From contig CM059975.1 of assembly GCA_030490835.1 (NCBI GenBank), forward strand, positions 30,350,133 through 30,414,132: a stretch of DNA of 64,000 nucleotides. The letters are read 5' to 3'. Source of the stretch: Annona cherimola (lineage: Eukaryota; Streptophyta; Magnoliopsida; Magnoliales; Annonaceae). This document shows, piece by piece, positions 1-10,837 of the stretch; the first letter of the stretch is position 1, and the number at the start of each line of letters is the position of its first letter. The translations under genes and the position numbers were made by a program. Below the pieces are notes generated by a model. It was not told the DNA's origin. It searched no databases and worked only from the letters and a program-made list of their open reading frames with translations.

Positions 1-238
1 AAATAAAAAAAAATTTGAGTTGATTAGAAAGATGGTTATAAGAATGTTGTCAGGAAAATTGTAAGAATATCTCGTGACTTTGTTGTAATATCTGTAGAGA
101 TCATTGTAACATATATATGAATAAAAAAAAATTTGAGTTGATTAGTAAGATGGTTATAAGAATGTTGTTAGGAAATTGTAAGAATATCTCGTGACTTTGT
201 TGTAATATCTGTAGAGATCATTGTAACATATATATGAA
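1..238. repeat. Tandem duplication, two units of about 118 bp
   Basis: Two consecutive copies, roughly 3-120 and 121-238, differ by only a few bases. Each runs from an A-rich stretch followed by TTTGAGTTGATTAG to CATTGTAACATATATATGA. No coding capacity is seen. The left copy touches the window edge, so more units may lie upstream. Confidence 0.9.
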
Positions 239-339
239 TAAAAAAAGAAAGGGTTCAGACCGATCATATGCAACTGGTTGTAGCTTATATCTTAAAAATA
301 TTTTATTAAATACGTAAACCATTTGGAACATAAATTAAT

Positions 340-670
340 GAGAACTTATCTAGCGCTTACGCCATAATTGTGGTATAGTTCGCTACAAAGTAGGCCCCAT
401 ATATATCACAATATAATAATATTTTGTACAATCATTTATTTACATACAAATTATATTTTAGATTGTTTAAAGGTTAAAAGTACAACTTTTAAAATTATAT
501 CTACATCAAACTATTTTATTATGTTGATTTTATATCATTTTTAGATAGGGCCCATATATATTGATATAATATTGAAATAAATCATTTTAAATACAATTGA
601 TGGGTTGAGTATTAATTTTATGATCAATTGGGCCCCATTTGCAACGGATTGCATTGTAACTATAATGCAG
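340..670. repeat. AT-rich dispersed repeat, family X (MITE-like)
   Basis: The stretch around 500-560 (ACATCAAACTATTTTATTATG and then a GGGCCCATATATA block) matches the centre of the better preserved inverted-repeat copy at 63455-63782 and the copies near 7000-7390 and 12780-14285. Outer parts include GGCCCCATATATA and GGGCCCCATTTGC in opposite orientation, which fits an old fold-back element. Ends and target duplication are not clear. Confidence 0.45.
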
Positions 671-1680
671 TACAAATGAACATAAATATTTCCCTAAATA
701 AATATATACATAATTAAGGTGCAAAAATAGTTTGATTGGAAAGTCATATATACTGAATATTTAATATATTTGAGATTTAATATGTAACTGTTAAAATTTT
801 GAACACTTATATGCGTTTCCAAAATCTATGATTTCAATACTTTAAAAAAATCTATGATTTCTATGCCTAAATGCATGTTAATTTATATTTTAAATGGTTT
901 AGATATTAAAATGTATTTTCAAAAAATATAAAAAGTAAATGGTTATGGTTTCCATGGAAACTACAACCTGTTGTTTAGGATCATAACCCACTAAAAATGT
1001 TCTAAAAAATTGACGTCCATCTACTTGATTTTCATGGCCTTTATGGCATGCTACTACAGCAAATAGCATGTAAGATGGTAGAAGAGAAAACAAATTCCAA
1101 ATATCGTTTCACGCATCCTTGGGGTGGAGAGAATCCGTCCAGAGTGGAAAAAGATCGTAGAAAAATTGGATTCAATGTTTCTTTTTTCTCTTTACAATAA
1201 TAATCCAAACTTTATGAATTAGGTTAATTTTAGTCTACTTGGAAACATTGAGGTCTGCAGTCAAAGCCAGCCATTAATAAGCAATTTGAAAAAAAAACCA
1301 AGAACAAAAACAAAAACAAACCAGAAGAAGTTCCAGGTAGGAAAATAATCACCAAGAAAGTTCTGCTCCAGTTGATGACAACATGAACATCGACACATTC
1401 TGATTCTATAACGGTTGCAAGAGTGCCTGCTAATCATTGCGGTCGACCCTTTAGTCAACTGCACTTGATCACTCCATGTCCAATGCATGTGTTCTGACAT
1501 TCATTGTCACGGCCTCCATCTTTTATGGACATAGCACACGCCTGGACAAATCTGCAGTCAATTATAATCACAAGCTAAAAGTTTGTGAGTTTAAGAGAGG
1601 ATATTAAAATTGAATTTCAGACAAAGGGGTTAATTTGAATCTCTACATCTTTTGTGCTCAGTGGTTTTCATTTTACCTGC
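671..1680. other. Intergenic, no gene recognised
   Basis: AT-rich up to about 1100, then a somewhat more balanced stretch (1260-1560). The short open frames here show no recognisable domain and no splice-linked partner. I see nothing I can name. Confidence 0.5.
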
Positions 1681-2048
1681 TTCTTCAGCTGGGTAGTGTT
1701 GATTCAGAAAGATGCCACTCTTCACTCTGTTTACTCATCTTCTAGTAGGCAGCACTTGATGAAGCGAATCCAGATTCTTGTTCCAACAATCAAAGGATTG
1801 ATATGAAACCAAAGAATTATGAAGTGAGCCCTAAACCAAAAGCTAGCACTTGCCTCTGACCCGCTTCTTCAGATGGGTAGTGTCGATTCAGAAAGATGCC
1901 ACTCTTCACTCTGTTTACTCATCTTCTAACAGGCAGCACTTTATGAAGCGAATCCAGATTCTTGCTCCAACAATCGAAGGATTGATACGAAACCAAGGAA
2001 TTATGAAGGGATCCCTAAACCAAAAGCTAGGACTTGCCTCTGATTCAC
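1681..2048. repeat. Tandem duplication, two units of about 184 bp
   Basis: TTCTTCAG(C/A)TGGGTAGTG begins at 1681 and again at 1865, and the two units stay similar up to the CTTGCCTCTGA motif that closes each. Differences are scattered single bases, so the duplication is not brand new. No coding function is recognised. Confidence 0.85.
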
Positions 2049-2337
2049 ATTGCAATAAAACCATAAAATTATGTCACTGTTTGCCCCAATGGAGTCTACC
2101 ATTTCATCTTCCAAATTAGGCGAAAGAAAAGAAAACAGGGATTACAAACACCATTCATAGATGACCATGATATGGCGCCAGTCACACGAGTAGGTTGAAG
2201 ATAGCATGATAATAACTACACTTCCATGGCTCCACTGCCCAACTCTGCCAGCATTGATAAAACGATGGATCTTAAACAAAGATTTGAGTGATTGAGTCTG
2301 CTTGGAACAAGATTTTCTAAGAGGGAAAAATTTTGAA

Positions 2338-2470
2338 AAAATGAAAGAATGATGTGATATAAAGGGGTAATGATTAGGAGTAAAGAAAATAAAGATAAAA
2401 TACGTAGGGCAGTTGTGTGGAAAAATGTGAAAAATAATTAAAAAATAGAAATCGTATGGGAACAAGTACG
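2338..2470. mobile_element. Tourist-like MITE remnant (family T, internal part)
   Basis: The order ATGATGTGATATAAAGGGGTAATGATTAGGAG, a stretch ending in AAAATA(C/G), AGTTGTGTGGAAAAATGTG and AATAATTAAAAAATAG follows the internal sequence of the better copies at 8681 and 14907. Terminal repeats are lost. Confidence 0.5.
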
Positions 2471-2479
2471 GTAGTTAGG

Positions 2480-2692
2480 TAATTAAAAGTCTAGTCATAT
2501 CAAAATGTGTTTAGGAAGGAGTGCGAATTATTATTATTTTACAAATGAACCTTCAATTTGCAGTTTTTGGAAGAAGTAATGATAGGGATAAGCACGGTTT
2601 TTAGATAATTAAGATGTCGAATCATATCAAAATGTGTTTAGGAAGGAGTGATAATTATTATTATTTTACAAATGAACCATATAGCAGTTTAT
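2480..2692. repeat. Imperfect tandem duplication, period about 127 bp
   Basis: CATATCAAAATGTGTTTAGG occurs at 2496 and 2623, each followed by AAGGAGTG, an ATTATTATTATTTTAC run and AAATGAACC. This lies just downstream of the 3' end of the minus-strand PPR gene. Confidence 0.8.
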
Positions 2693-2892
2693 GGAACACA
2701 GTATTGCAAGCATCATAATCACCTGGGATTCCCTACTCATTGGCCTACAAGAACTTAATCTTCAGAATCTCTTACATCACAAAACTGATCTCTACCTTCA
2801 GCATCTTAAGATTGAGTGGCCAAAGGAGAGGCAATTGAAGACCAGTTTCAAGAAGGTTTAAGTTATCTCTACCGTCAACCCATGGTTCACCA

Positions 2893-4782
2893 TCATGTCT
2901 CCAACCAGCTGCAACCTTGCCTCTTTACCACCCCTGCCTGCCCCATCAATCTCCTTACAACTGCAGCTCCTTCCGACTGACCATTCTCTGCATATATATT
3001 GGACAACAAAGTCCGAAAGCCAGCTTCATTTGGCTCAAGTTCATGTAGAATTTGCACTGCTGTTTCAGCATCATCAATGTGGCCATGAATCCTACATGCA
3101 CCAAGCAAAGCTCCCCACACATTAGCTCCTGGTTTCGTGGGCATAGCGGCAATTATATCTTTTGCTTCTTCAATTCGGCCTGCTCTGGCTAGAAGATCAA
3201 CTACAGAGCCATAGTTCTCTGATATGGGCTTTATACCATATTCCCGCCACATTGTTTTGAAGTACGTAAGGCCTTCCTCTACCAGACCTGCATGGCTGCA
3301 AGCAGAGATAAGTGCCACAAATGTTACATTATCTGGCTCAATATTCTCCTTCTTAACCATCCTTTGAAAAACCTGAATTGCCAGCTCACCATCTCCATGT
3401 GTTCCATAACCATCAATCATTGATGTCCATGAAATTCGATTTTTGGCAGGCATCATATTGAACACCCTCTCTGCATATCCAATCTTACCACACTTCGAAT
3501 ACATGTCCAGAAGCCCATTGCCTACCAATATCTCTTCATCTAAATAATTTCTCAGGGCATAACAATGTACTTCCTTACCATATAGCAGTAAGCTTGATCT
3601 AGCACACATAGGAAGAACAATGGCCAAGGTGACAATATTTGGTCTTGCACCACCGTCAGAGAAATTACACATGGATTGGATTGCCCACCATGCATCATCC
3701 ACCATGTCATTCTCTAAATATCCTGAGATCAACGCATTCCACATAGAGGTTGAAATACAGCTTGGAAAAATATCATCCCCATCAAGGACCCGGTAAGCAT
3801 ATTTCATGTTGTTGCACTTTGCATACATGTCAATCAGAGCTGTCGAAACAAAAATATCAACTTTACCCTGCCTTTTCAGGGTATAACAATGTAAAGCTTT
3901 ACCAAAAAGTAAGTTCGACATGCGGGCACATGCGGTGAGAACAGAAGTCAAAGTAAAATGATTTGGCATGTTCTTGGCATAAATCATTTCCCTGAAAATA
4001 TGAATGGCTCTTGAAGGGTGATCCTGAACATACAATGCAATCAGTGCAGACCAAGCAACCACACACTTCTCTTGCATGGAATCAAAAATGCATTTTGCAG
4101 TCCCCAAATAACCACACCTACCATACATGTCAATCAGAATACTTCCAACAAACACATCAGTTTCAGTGTAGGAGCTCATTTTTATGGTATAGCCATGGAC
4201 TTGCTTTCCAAAAGAAGCATCTCTTAACTGCACGCATGCATGGAGAACACTGGAAATGGTATCGGAGTTTGGCAGAACACAAAAATCCTCTCCATTAAGA
4301 CCTCCACCTTCAACCCTCATTCTTTTGAAGATGTACAATGCGTCCCTGGGCCGGCCATTCTGGGTATAACCTGCAATTACAGCAGACCATGTTATTACGG
4401 TAGGGCAGGGCATCTGTTCAAAGAGCCTACGTGCAGTGTTACAGTCCCCCACATGGAAAAAGCCCGATATGGTGGCATTCCAGATCGCGGGGTGACGGTT
4501 CGGCATTTCATCAAACACCTGGAGTGCACACGAAAGGGACCGACACCGTAGATACATGCCCACAACGGCATTCGTGACGTAGCCATCGGAACCAAAACCG
4601 CGTTTGGTAGCATCAGCATGGATTTGTTGGCCGCCATGGAGGGGGCAAGATTTGAGGAGGATTGGAAATGTGAAAGTATCAAGTTGGAAGCCATTTTTTG
4701 TCATGTTCTGGTAAAGGGATGCAAGTTCCCGCCATTTTTCTTGCTGACTGTATTGTTTCAAAAGGGACAACTGAAAATGCAT
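2893..4782 (-). CDS. Pentatricopeptide repeat protein, PLS class, E-type C-terminus
   Basis: One uninterrupted reading frame of 629 codons, intronless as most plant PPR genes are. Tandem 31-36-residue helical repeats fill the protein from about residue 37 to 540, with repeated signatures such as LIDMYGRCG, LIDMYAKCN, LLDMYSKCG, TWSAVIAGY, SWTSMIDGYG and VTFVALISACSHAGLVEEG. The C-terminus (GACRIHGHIDDAE ... LEPNEAG ... LLSNIYAENG ... GVVKRQGCSWLE) is the E motif, and the protein stops there with no E+ or DYW extension. The family binds organellar RNA, and E-type members usually act in C-to-U editing by recruiting a deaminase in trans. Organelle, target and exact orthologue cannot be read from the sequence; the N-terminus is short and shows no obvious transit peptide. 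The next upstream sequence (4783 on) is presumably the promoter. Confidence 0.93.
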   Translation of the reverse strand: MHFQLSLLKQYSQQEKWRELASLYQNMTKNGFQLDTFTFPILLKSCPLHGGQQIHADATKRGFGSDGYVTNAVVGMYLRCRSLSCALQVFDEMPNRHPAIWNATISGFFHVGDCNTARRLFEQMPCPTVITWSAVIAGYTQNGRPRDALYIFKRMRVEGGGLNGEDFCVLPNSDTISSVLHACVQLRDASFGKQVHGYTIKMSSYTETDVFVGSILIDMYGRCGYLGTAKCIFDSMQEKCVVAWSALIALYVQDHPSRAIHIFREMIYAKNMPNHFTLTSVLTACARMSNLLFGKALHCYTLKRQGKVDIFVSTALIDMYAKCNNMKYAYRVLDGDDIFPSCISTSMWNALISGYLENDMVDDAWWAIQSMCNFSDGGARPNIVTLAIVLPMCARSSLLLYGKEVHCYALRNYLDEEILVGNGLLDMYSKCGKIGYAERVFNMMPAKNRISWTSMIDGYGTHGDGELAIQVFQRMVKKENIEPDNVTFVALISACSHAGLVEEGLTYFKTMWREYGIKPISENYGSVVDLLARAGRIEEAKDIIAAMPTKPGANVWGALLGACRIHGHIDDAETAVQILHELEPNEAGFRTLLSNIYAENGQSEGAAVVRRLMGQAGVVKRQGCSWLET

Positions 4783-5029
4783 TGCTCTCTTCTACTAAAT
4801 CACGCATGCGGTTCATGCGTGCAGTGCAACTACAGGTGATTCACATGAGCCAGCAGCCATGACTGGCTTGTGGGAGAAAAGCCTCACATAAGTGGAAGAG
4901 GAGACGATGCAACCAGAATCGATAAGGGTATTTTGGTCACCATATTAACACCTTTTCAACGCCGTCATCCTTCTCAATTGGTTTAATGGGAGTCTCTCAG
5001 TGGATAAATTTTTCGTCAGAGGTTTCGGT

Positions 5030-5249
5030 GAGGAAAATTTATAAAAATATAAGATTCTATAGGGATAATAACGATAAGTAAAGAAAATAAAGTTAAAATA
5101 TATAGATTAATTTTATGAATAATTGTATAGAAATGATTGAAAAATAAAGTAGTTGTATAGGAAAATGTAAATAAATAATTAAAAAATAAGATAATTATGA
5201 AAAGTAAAAAATTTTAGATTAAAAAGTTCTAACGTAAACAAACACACCC
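5030..5249. mobile_element. Tourist-like MITE, left-truncated (family T)
   Basis: The internal order AAGAAAATAAAGTTAAAATATATAG, TTGTATAGAAATGATTGAAAAA, AGTTGTATAGGAAAATGTAAA, TTTTAGATTAAAAAGTTC and the right terminus AACAAACACACCC match the family. The left terminal repeat is not recognisable. Confidence 0.6.
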
Positions 5250-5442
5250 AAAATGTTGCATAATTTGAATCGAAAATAAGCCATCGTCAGGGTTTAAAAA
5301 GGGAATATGAAAACTCAAAGTGTTTTAAATGAAAAATACTCATAAAAAACTTGTATTTGCAATCAGTAATCGGTACATCATATTCCAATGCTCTCAAACT
5401 GTTTTGAACTAATAATATAAATTTTTCTCATTAAAAAATAAT

Positions 5443-5900
5443 AGGTTATTCTCAAATATACCTGCTATATTTTTTCCTAATTTCAAATATACCTACTACG
5501 TTTCTAAAATCTCTCAAATGTACCCATTGTGTTTGCATTTAATCTAAAAAATGTACATTTTGTGAGCTAAAGCTATTAGAAAATAGGTTAAATTACTAAT
5601 ATGTCTCTCAAATTTATGATATAATTGGAAAAATTGAATGTTATAACTCACTGGTGCCCTAATTGCACATGAATTCTAAATTTAAAGTACTTTAATTTTA
5701 TTTTCTTTTTATTCGTTTCATCATTTATTATTTTACAATAGGGGTATTTTGGGTATTTAAAAAATTAGTTGATGTTTTTCGACGAAATGGGCATTTTTAG
5801 TATTAAATGTAAATGTAATGGGTATATTTAGGATTTTGAAAATATAGTAGACATATTTGAAATTAAGGTCAAATATAAGGAGTATATTCAGAAATAAACC
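5443..5900. mobile_element. Mutator-like MITE with 9-bp target duplication
   Basis: The ends form inverted repeats of about 100 bp: left GGTTATTCTCAAATATACC, right (reverse complement) GGTTTATTTCTGAATATAC, followed on both arms by TTTCAAATAT(A/G), CTACTA and a TACCCATT motif. The 9-bp word AAAAATAAT occurs directly outside both ends (5434-5442 and 5901-5909). A 9-bp duplication is the hallmark of Mutator-like elements. There is no coding capacity. Confidence 0.75.
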
Positions 5901-5909
5901 AAAAATAAT

Positions 5910-6990
5910 GTAAAATTTTGATTCAAGTTCTTAATCCTTTTTCGATTTTTATCTCATAATTGCTAGTCTTTTTAAAAAGATACATTTATTGATAAATATT
6001 ATTTACAAAAATGCCTTTTCATTTTTTTGGCAAAAGTAAAAATTATCAATAAATCTCGTGCTTAGCTACCATCAATATCAAATTTGTTTCAAAGTTCACA
6101 GCTGGAGTGTGTTTTTTCAAACGTGCTTTCTCAACAAAGTATATCGATATTTAAGAAAGCCATTTTTGCAAAATCATTTATCGTAGGATAAAAATTATAA
6201 AGCACAAAAAGATGATAAGAAATCGCAAATAGCCTTTTTAATTTTGGGTTATTTTGAATATTTTTAATGTTTTGATACTTTTCTATTAAAAAAACATATT
6301 TTCGTCGCATGCCAATGCATTCCAAACTGGAAAAATGGATGTAGACCTTTTGCACACAATTACGATTGGAAAAAAAATTTAAAAACTAAAAGAGCAATGT
6401 CATATATATACACACACATAAGTATATGATAGGGTAATAATTACGGGTAAAAAAATAAAACATATAAGATAGGCAAGGCAATTATATAGAAATATAAAAA
6501 ATGACTGAAATGTAATAATAATAATTATAATAATAAGTATGATGATAAAAATAAGTTAATATGTAAAGTTGTATCAAAGTTGCTAAAATTGTTGAAAAAA
6601 GATATATTCTTTTAGAATTATACTAATTTGATGGTGGAGCAAGGATCTTTAATGCTGATGGGTTATTTGCTATTGAGGAAGTATAATATATTTTTTAAAG
6701 AAGGACAACCATATAAAAATAAATTATATTTTCAAATTTTTAGGGAAAAATGTTTTTTTAATTTAGAAAGGACGATTGCGCTCCCTAAGCCTTGCACGGC
6801 TTTGCCATTGATATTTTATATTTCTGGATATAATACTTTATCTATTATAACTTTATTTTATTTAATCTGATTATTACTTCTATTATAATACGTCATTCTC
6901 GCATCTCGCATTTTGATGTGTTACATAGTAATCCTCTCAAATTTTAATATTTTGATATTTGATGAAAAATCTAATCCATTTATTATATTT
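5910..6990. other. AT-rich intergenic sequence with a MITE remnant
   Basis: No gene recognised. Around 6425-6530 there is a weak internal match to the Tourist-like family T (AGGGTAATAATTACGGGTAA, then AGGCAATTATATAG). The short open frames at 6131-6355 and 6628-6870 have no recognisable domain. Confidence 0.4.
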
Positions 6991-6994
6991 AATA

Positions 6995-7395
6995 TTATTT
7001 GTTTAATTATGAGACCAAGTTTTATTCAAATCCAATATATGCATAAGCCACATTTGCTAAAAAATAAGGATATTTATATGTAAATTAGGAAAAATGCTTA
7101 GATCCGTTCACATATATATTGAAATGTAGTAATATTTTATATAATCATTTATCTATGTAGTAATAATATTTTAGATGATTTAGATGTTGAAAATACTATT
7201 GAAAAGTTGATATTTAGCATTAAAATATTTTATTACATTGATTTTATATGTTTATAAATGGAGCTCATATACAATGATATTAGATAAATGAAAGAGTTTC
7301 CATGATAATATAAGTGATGCTAAACATAATAAATGAAATAAATTTTTTATCAACCATCTCAATATTGAAAATAAAAGGAGTTATATACAAGAGAT
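6995..7395. repeat. Dispersed repeat family X copy
   Basis: This segment aligns with the interrupted copy in pTAC14 intron 7. Shared blocks in the same order are CCACATTTGCTAAAAAATA, AGATGATTTAGATGTTGAA, TTGATATTTA and AGACAAATGAAAGAG-type sequence (AGATAAATGAAAGAGTTTC here). Non-coding. Confidence 0.6.
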
Positions 7396-7413
7396 ATGAT
7401 CCGATTAGACGGG

Positions 7414-7702
7414 CCTAAAAAACATATTTTTTAATTTTTTCAGTTTTTTATGAATTTGTAAAGTTAGGTATTTTTAATTTATAAAAAATATTTTACTATT
7501 TTTGGATGTTTTAAAGTATTTTTTGTTTTTAACTTTATTTTTTATCATAATTTTCTGCCCTTAGAAAAATACTGTTACTATGTTTAAAAATAAAAATACT
7601 TAAAAATATCTAAAATTAGTAAAACTTAGTTTATAAATTAAAAATAAATAATTTTATAGGTTCGTAAAAAAATGAAAACAATAAAAAAATATATTTTTTA
7701 GG
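7414..7702. mobile_element. Fold-back (inverted repeat) MITE
   Basis: The left arm starts CCTAAAAAACATATTTTTTA and the right arm ends with its near reverse complement (ATATTTTTTAGG at 7691-7702). The match continues inward through TTTTTAATTTATAAA and TTTTAGATATTTTTAAGT-like blocks, so most of the 290 bp can fold into one hairpin. No target duplication is obvious. Confidence 0.6.
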
Positions 7703-7768
7703 TTGGTATAAGTAAGACTTAATGGAGGATGACCGGATCACAACTCTACCTAAGAAGGGGTTTCATAT

Positions 7769-8566
7769 GGGGGTGCAACTTGGTATTGAGTCGGTCTGAA
7801 CTTGTCCCAATTTCGAAACTAAATTTGGGTTTTGTTTTTGAAAGTTTTTACAAATTAAACCTAGTTTTAGCCCGACTTTGAGAAAACTCGAAATTAATAT
7901 TGGGTTTACATCAATTCGGTACCAAAACCAGACCCGAATCGGGCCCGCTATTCTTCCTAATTTATTAAAATAATTATATTTACTTATGTATTAAGTATTT
8001 CAAATATAATTGTAATAAAAGTTATTTTATATAATCATAACCTAATTAAACTATAAAAAATTTATTTTAAAACTTAAATGTTATATATATTTGTCCATTA
8101 AAGTTGAATATATTACATCTACATTATTTGTAGATAATTATAAATATATCAACTTTTAAAATTATTGCACATATATTAATTAATTAAGAAATATGTAAGT
8201 TTCTCTTTTATTAAACTTTAGATAGTGATTTAATAAAATATTAGTCAATTTTCTTCCCTTGATTGTTATATGTAAATTCATTATATTTCGAATTATCTTT
8301 TAATTAAAAGATCAACTTTTATCAAAACAACCAAAAATATCATAAGTCATATGAATATATTCACGTGTAAATGTGAATCCAAAAATATTTAAAAAAATTC
8401 TTTATCGCGGTTGGCAACTTCAACTTCTAATGGTTTGAGAGTGACTTGAATTCCAACCCGAAACTAATGCAAACTTAGTTCGAACCTGACCTAAACTTGG
8501 ATGATAATATTAGGGTTTGTGTTTGGGTTTAACAAATTGCCGGTACAACCTGAGTTGCACCAAAAA
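7769..8566. mobile_element. Probable non-autonomous hAT-like element
   Basis: The left end GGGGGTGCAACTTGG and the right end (reverse complement TTTTTGGTGCAACTCAGG) form short inverted repeats. Outside lie TTTCATAT (7761-7768) and TTTCAAAG (8567-8574), 6 of 8 identical, as expected for an aged 8-bp target duplication. The interior has repeated GGGTTTG and ACCCGAA motifs near both ends and no open frame. Confidence 0.5.
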
Positions 8567-8680
8567 TTTCAAAGAAGCATTTCAGTTTTTTAAATTCTTT
8601 TAAGCCAGATTTGCATATATGCTTACAAGATTTACACTATTTTATATTCGTGTTCCTAAATGTGTTAAAATTACAATCTA

Positions 8681-8950
8681 GGGTGTGTTTGAGAACAAAT
8701 AAAACTTTTGATGAAAAGTTGTAGAGATAAGAAGTTGTCAAATGATGTGATATGATAGAGGTAATGATGAGGAATAAATAGGATAAAGTTGAAATAGATA
8801 AGTTAGTTGTGTTGGTAGTTGTGTAGAAATAATTGAAAAGTAGGGTAGTTGTATAGAAAAATGTGAATAAATGATTAAAAAATAGAGTAATTGTGAAGAG
8901 TGAAAAGTTTTAGATTAAAAAGTTTTAACTTGACAATTTTAGTTGTTACA
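8681..8950. mobile_element. Tourist-like MITE (family T)
   Basis: Starts GGGTGTGTTTGAGAAC and then follows the family order: AATGATGTGATATGATAGAG, GGTAATGATGAGG, AGTTGTGTAGAAATAATTG, TAGATTAAAAAGTTTTAAC. The right terminus is degraded. It lies about 200 bp upstream of the pTAC14 start codon. Confidence 0.75.
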
Positions 8951-9089
8951 ACGAAAACTGATTTGTCAATCCTCCTCAAACGCAGGCTGCAAAGACGCGC
9001 AAAAGCTTGTTTATTCTTTTGGATTAGAGGCTAAAGCAGACGTTAATTTGCAATAAAAATGGTGTCAGGCTCCCTTGCGTTCGTTTTCT

Positions 9090-9096
9090 TATAAAG
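9090..9096 (+). promoter_or_regulatory. Candidate TATA box of pTAC14
   Basis: TATAAAG lies about 55 bp upstream of the predicted start codon at 9149, in a suitable place for a short 5' untranslated region. This is positional inference only. Confidence 0.35.
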
Positions 9097-9148
9097 ATAA
9101 CGTTCTTCCGCACTTGGTAGTTCTTACTCTCTTAGGCCCTCGACTCCG

Positions 9149-10766
9149 ATGGCCGCTCTGCCCCTCCGGAGCCCCATATCCCATGCGCCCATTTTCAATC
9201 GAAAGGTAAGCTGTCAATTCCCCTATATATTTTTTTATAAAAATCAATTCCCATATTTTTATGTTTCATATCTGTTGTACAGCCACCGCTTAAGCTCTGA
9301 TTGATTCGAGTAAAATCTGTATCGATTTTGGGTGGACTGTGACTGATTTCTGTGTGTAAATGAAAACAGTCTAAGGACTTCTCCACCCACTATTTCTCGC
9401 AAGCACCCAACAACAAATGGCTGCCTGGTTATAATCACAAGGGGAGCATTGGGCTCGTCAAAGCTTCCTCGACTGAGCTATCTCCATTCGAATTGTTTGA
9501 TCCACCTGAAATTGAAGATTCAACACCGTCAGGGGTATTATAGTAACCCATTTCCCAGTTCTCATCGTACTGTGCTAATATTAATCTAGATGCCCAGTTT
9601 GCTTGTTCTGTCAGAGGCATTACGCTGACCCATAAAGGTTTCTGCTGCTGTTGCTGACTATGGAATGATGAGACCCGTGTGAAAAAGTAGTTGACTTCCC
9701 ACAGTGAGATAACAGGCTGCATGAATTTCTTATTGGTGCTACTGGTATTATGCTGTTTTGCTAGGTTTCCAGCTCTGGCTGGCCTAGCAACAGCATCGAT
9801 TAAGATAATGTTGTTATGGTTTCTTTCGGTGGGGTTTGGTGCTTGACCATTTCTTAAATAATGTTGTTGACTGGCATGGGAAATTCTAGGTGTTTATTGG
9901 TACGGATGAGCATTTAGTTTGGACATGCAATTGCAATCTTTCCCTCTCAGGGAAAGCAGGCATCTTCTTACTGGCTTTGTTTGTTGGGCCCTACTTCCTC
10001 GCGTCTCATGAGTCTTATTGTATTTTTACCCCCTTGTTCATTCTTTCTTTTGGTTGCAGCTGGAGCCAGCAGATCCAGATTTCTACAAGATTGGTTATGC
10101 TCGGAGTGTTCGAGCATATGGTGTTGAGTTTCTGGAAGGCCCTGATGGGTTTGGGGTATTTGCCTCCAAAGATGTCGAGCCACTGCGGAGGGCAAGGGTG
10201 AATTCTTTAACTTGAGAGAATGGTCGACTACTCGACTCTCTCTCTCCCTTTTTTTTTTTTTTTTTTTTTCTAGATCTACATGGTTGAGTATCTTCAGGAA
10301 TAGCTGTGATTGCTGGGATTTGAACTCCCTTTGAGGATTACCATAGTGATTGAATCTAGTCTTGATATTAGTAAAAATCCTCACTTGACTCGAGGATGAT
10401 GGCTGTTCAAGTTTTTAGTTCTTCTTGAAACCGCTTATTTTAAATTTAAGTCTAGATTTTATCTTGTTTCTAGCATCTAGTTCCTACTTTATCTGGTTGC
10501 TTATCACTCACTGCTGCATTAATAAAGATCCATCTCAGAAGCAAAACAGGCTGCTTGTTTAGGCAATCATGTAATGAGACTGAATTTTTTTTTTTCTTAC
10601 TTGATTACAGCTTATTATGGAGATTCCAGTGGAATTGATGTTAACTATAACCCAAAAACTTCCATGGATGTTTTTTCCAGATATTATACCCATAGGTCAT
10701 CCTATATTTGATATTATCAACTCAACCAATCCTGAGGTATTTCTCATCCTGATTTTGTTGCTTGTG

Positions 10767-10837
<71 letters not shown>

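Noticed and set aside
1261..1500. 79-codon minus-strand frame with a hydrophobic, Phe-rich end
   Set aside because: The hydrophobic end is a translated A-rich homopolymer stretch; no domain or neighbouring exon.
9435..9722. Minus-strand 95-codon frame rich in Ser, Asn and Gln
   Set aside because: Antisense to exon 2 of pTAC14 and its following intron; no independent support.
10240..10271. Poly-T run as a pol III terminator of an RNA gene
   Set aside because: No A or B box or folded RNA upstream; it is an intron 3 homopolymer.
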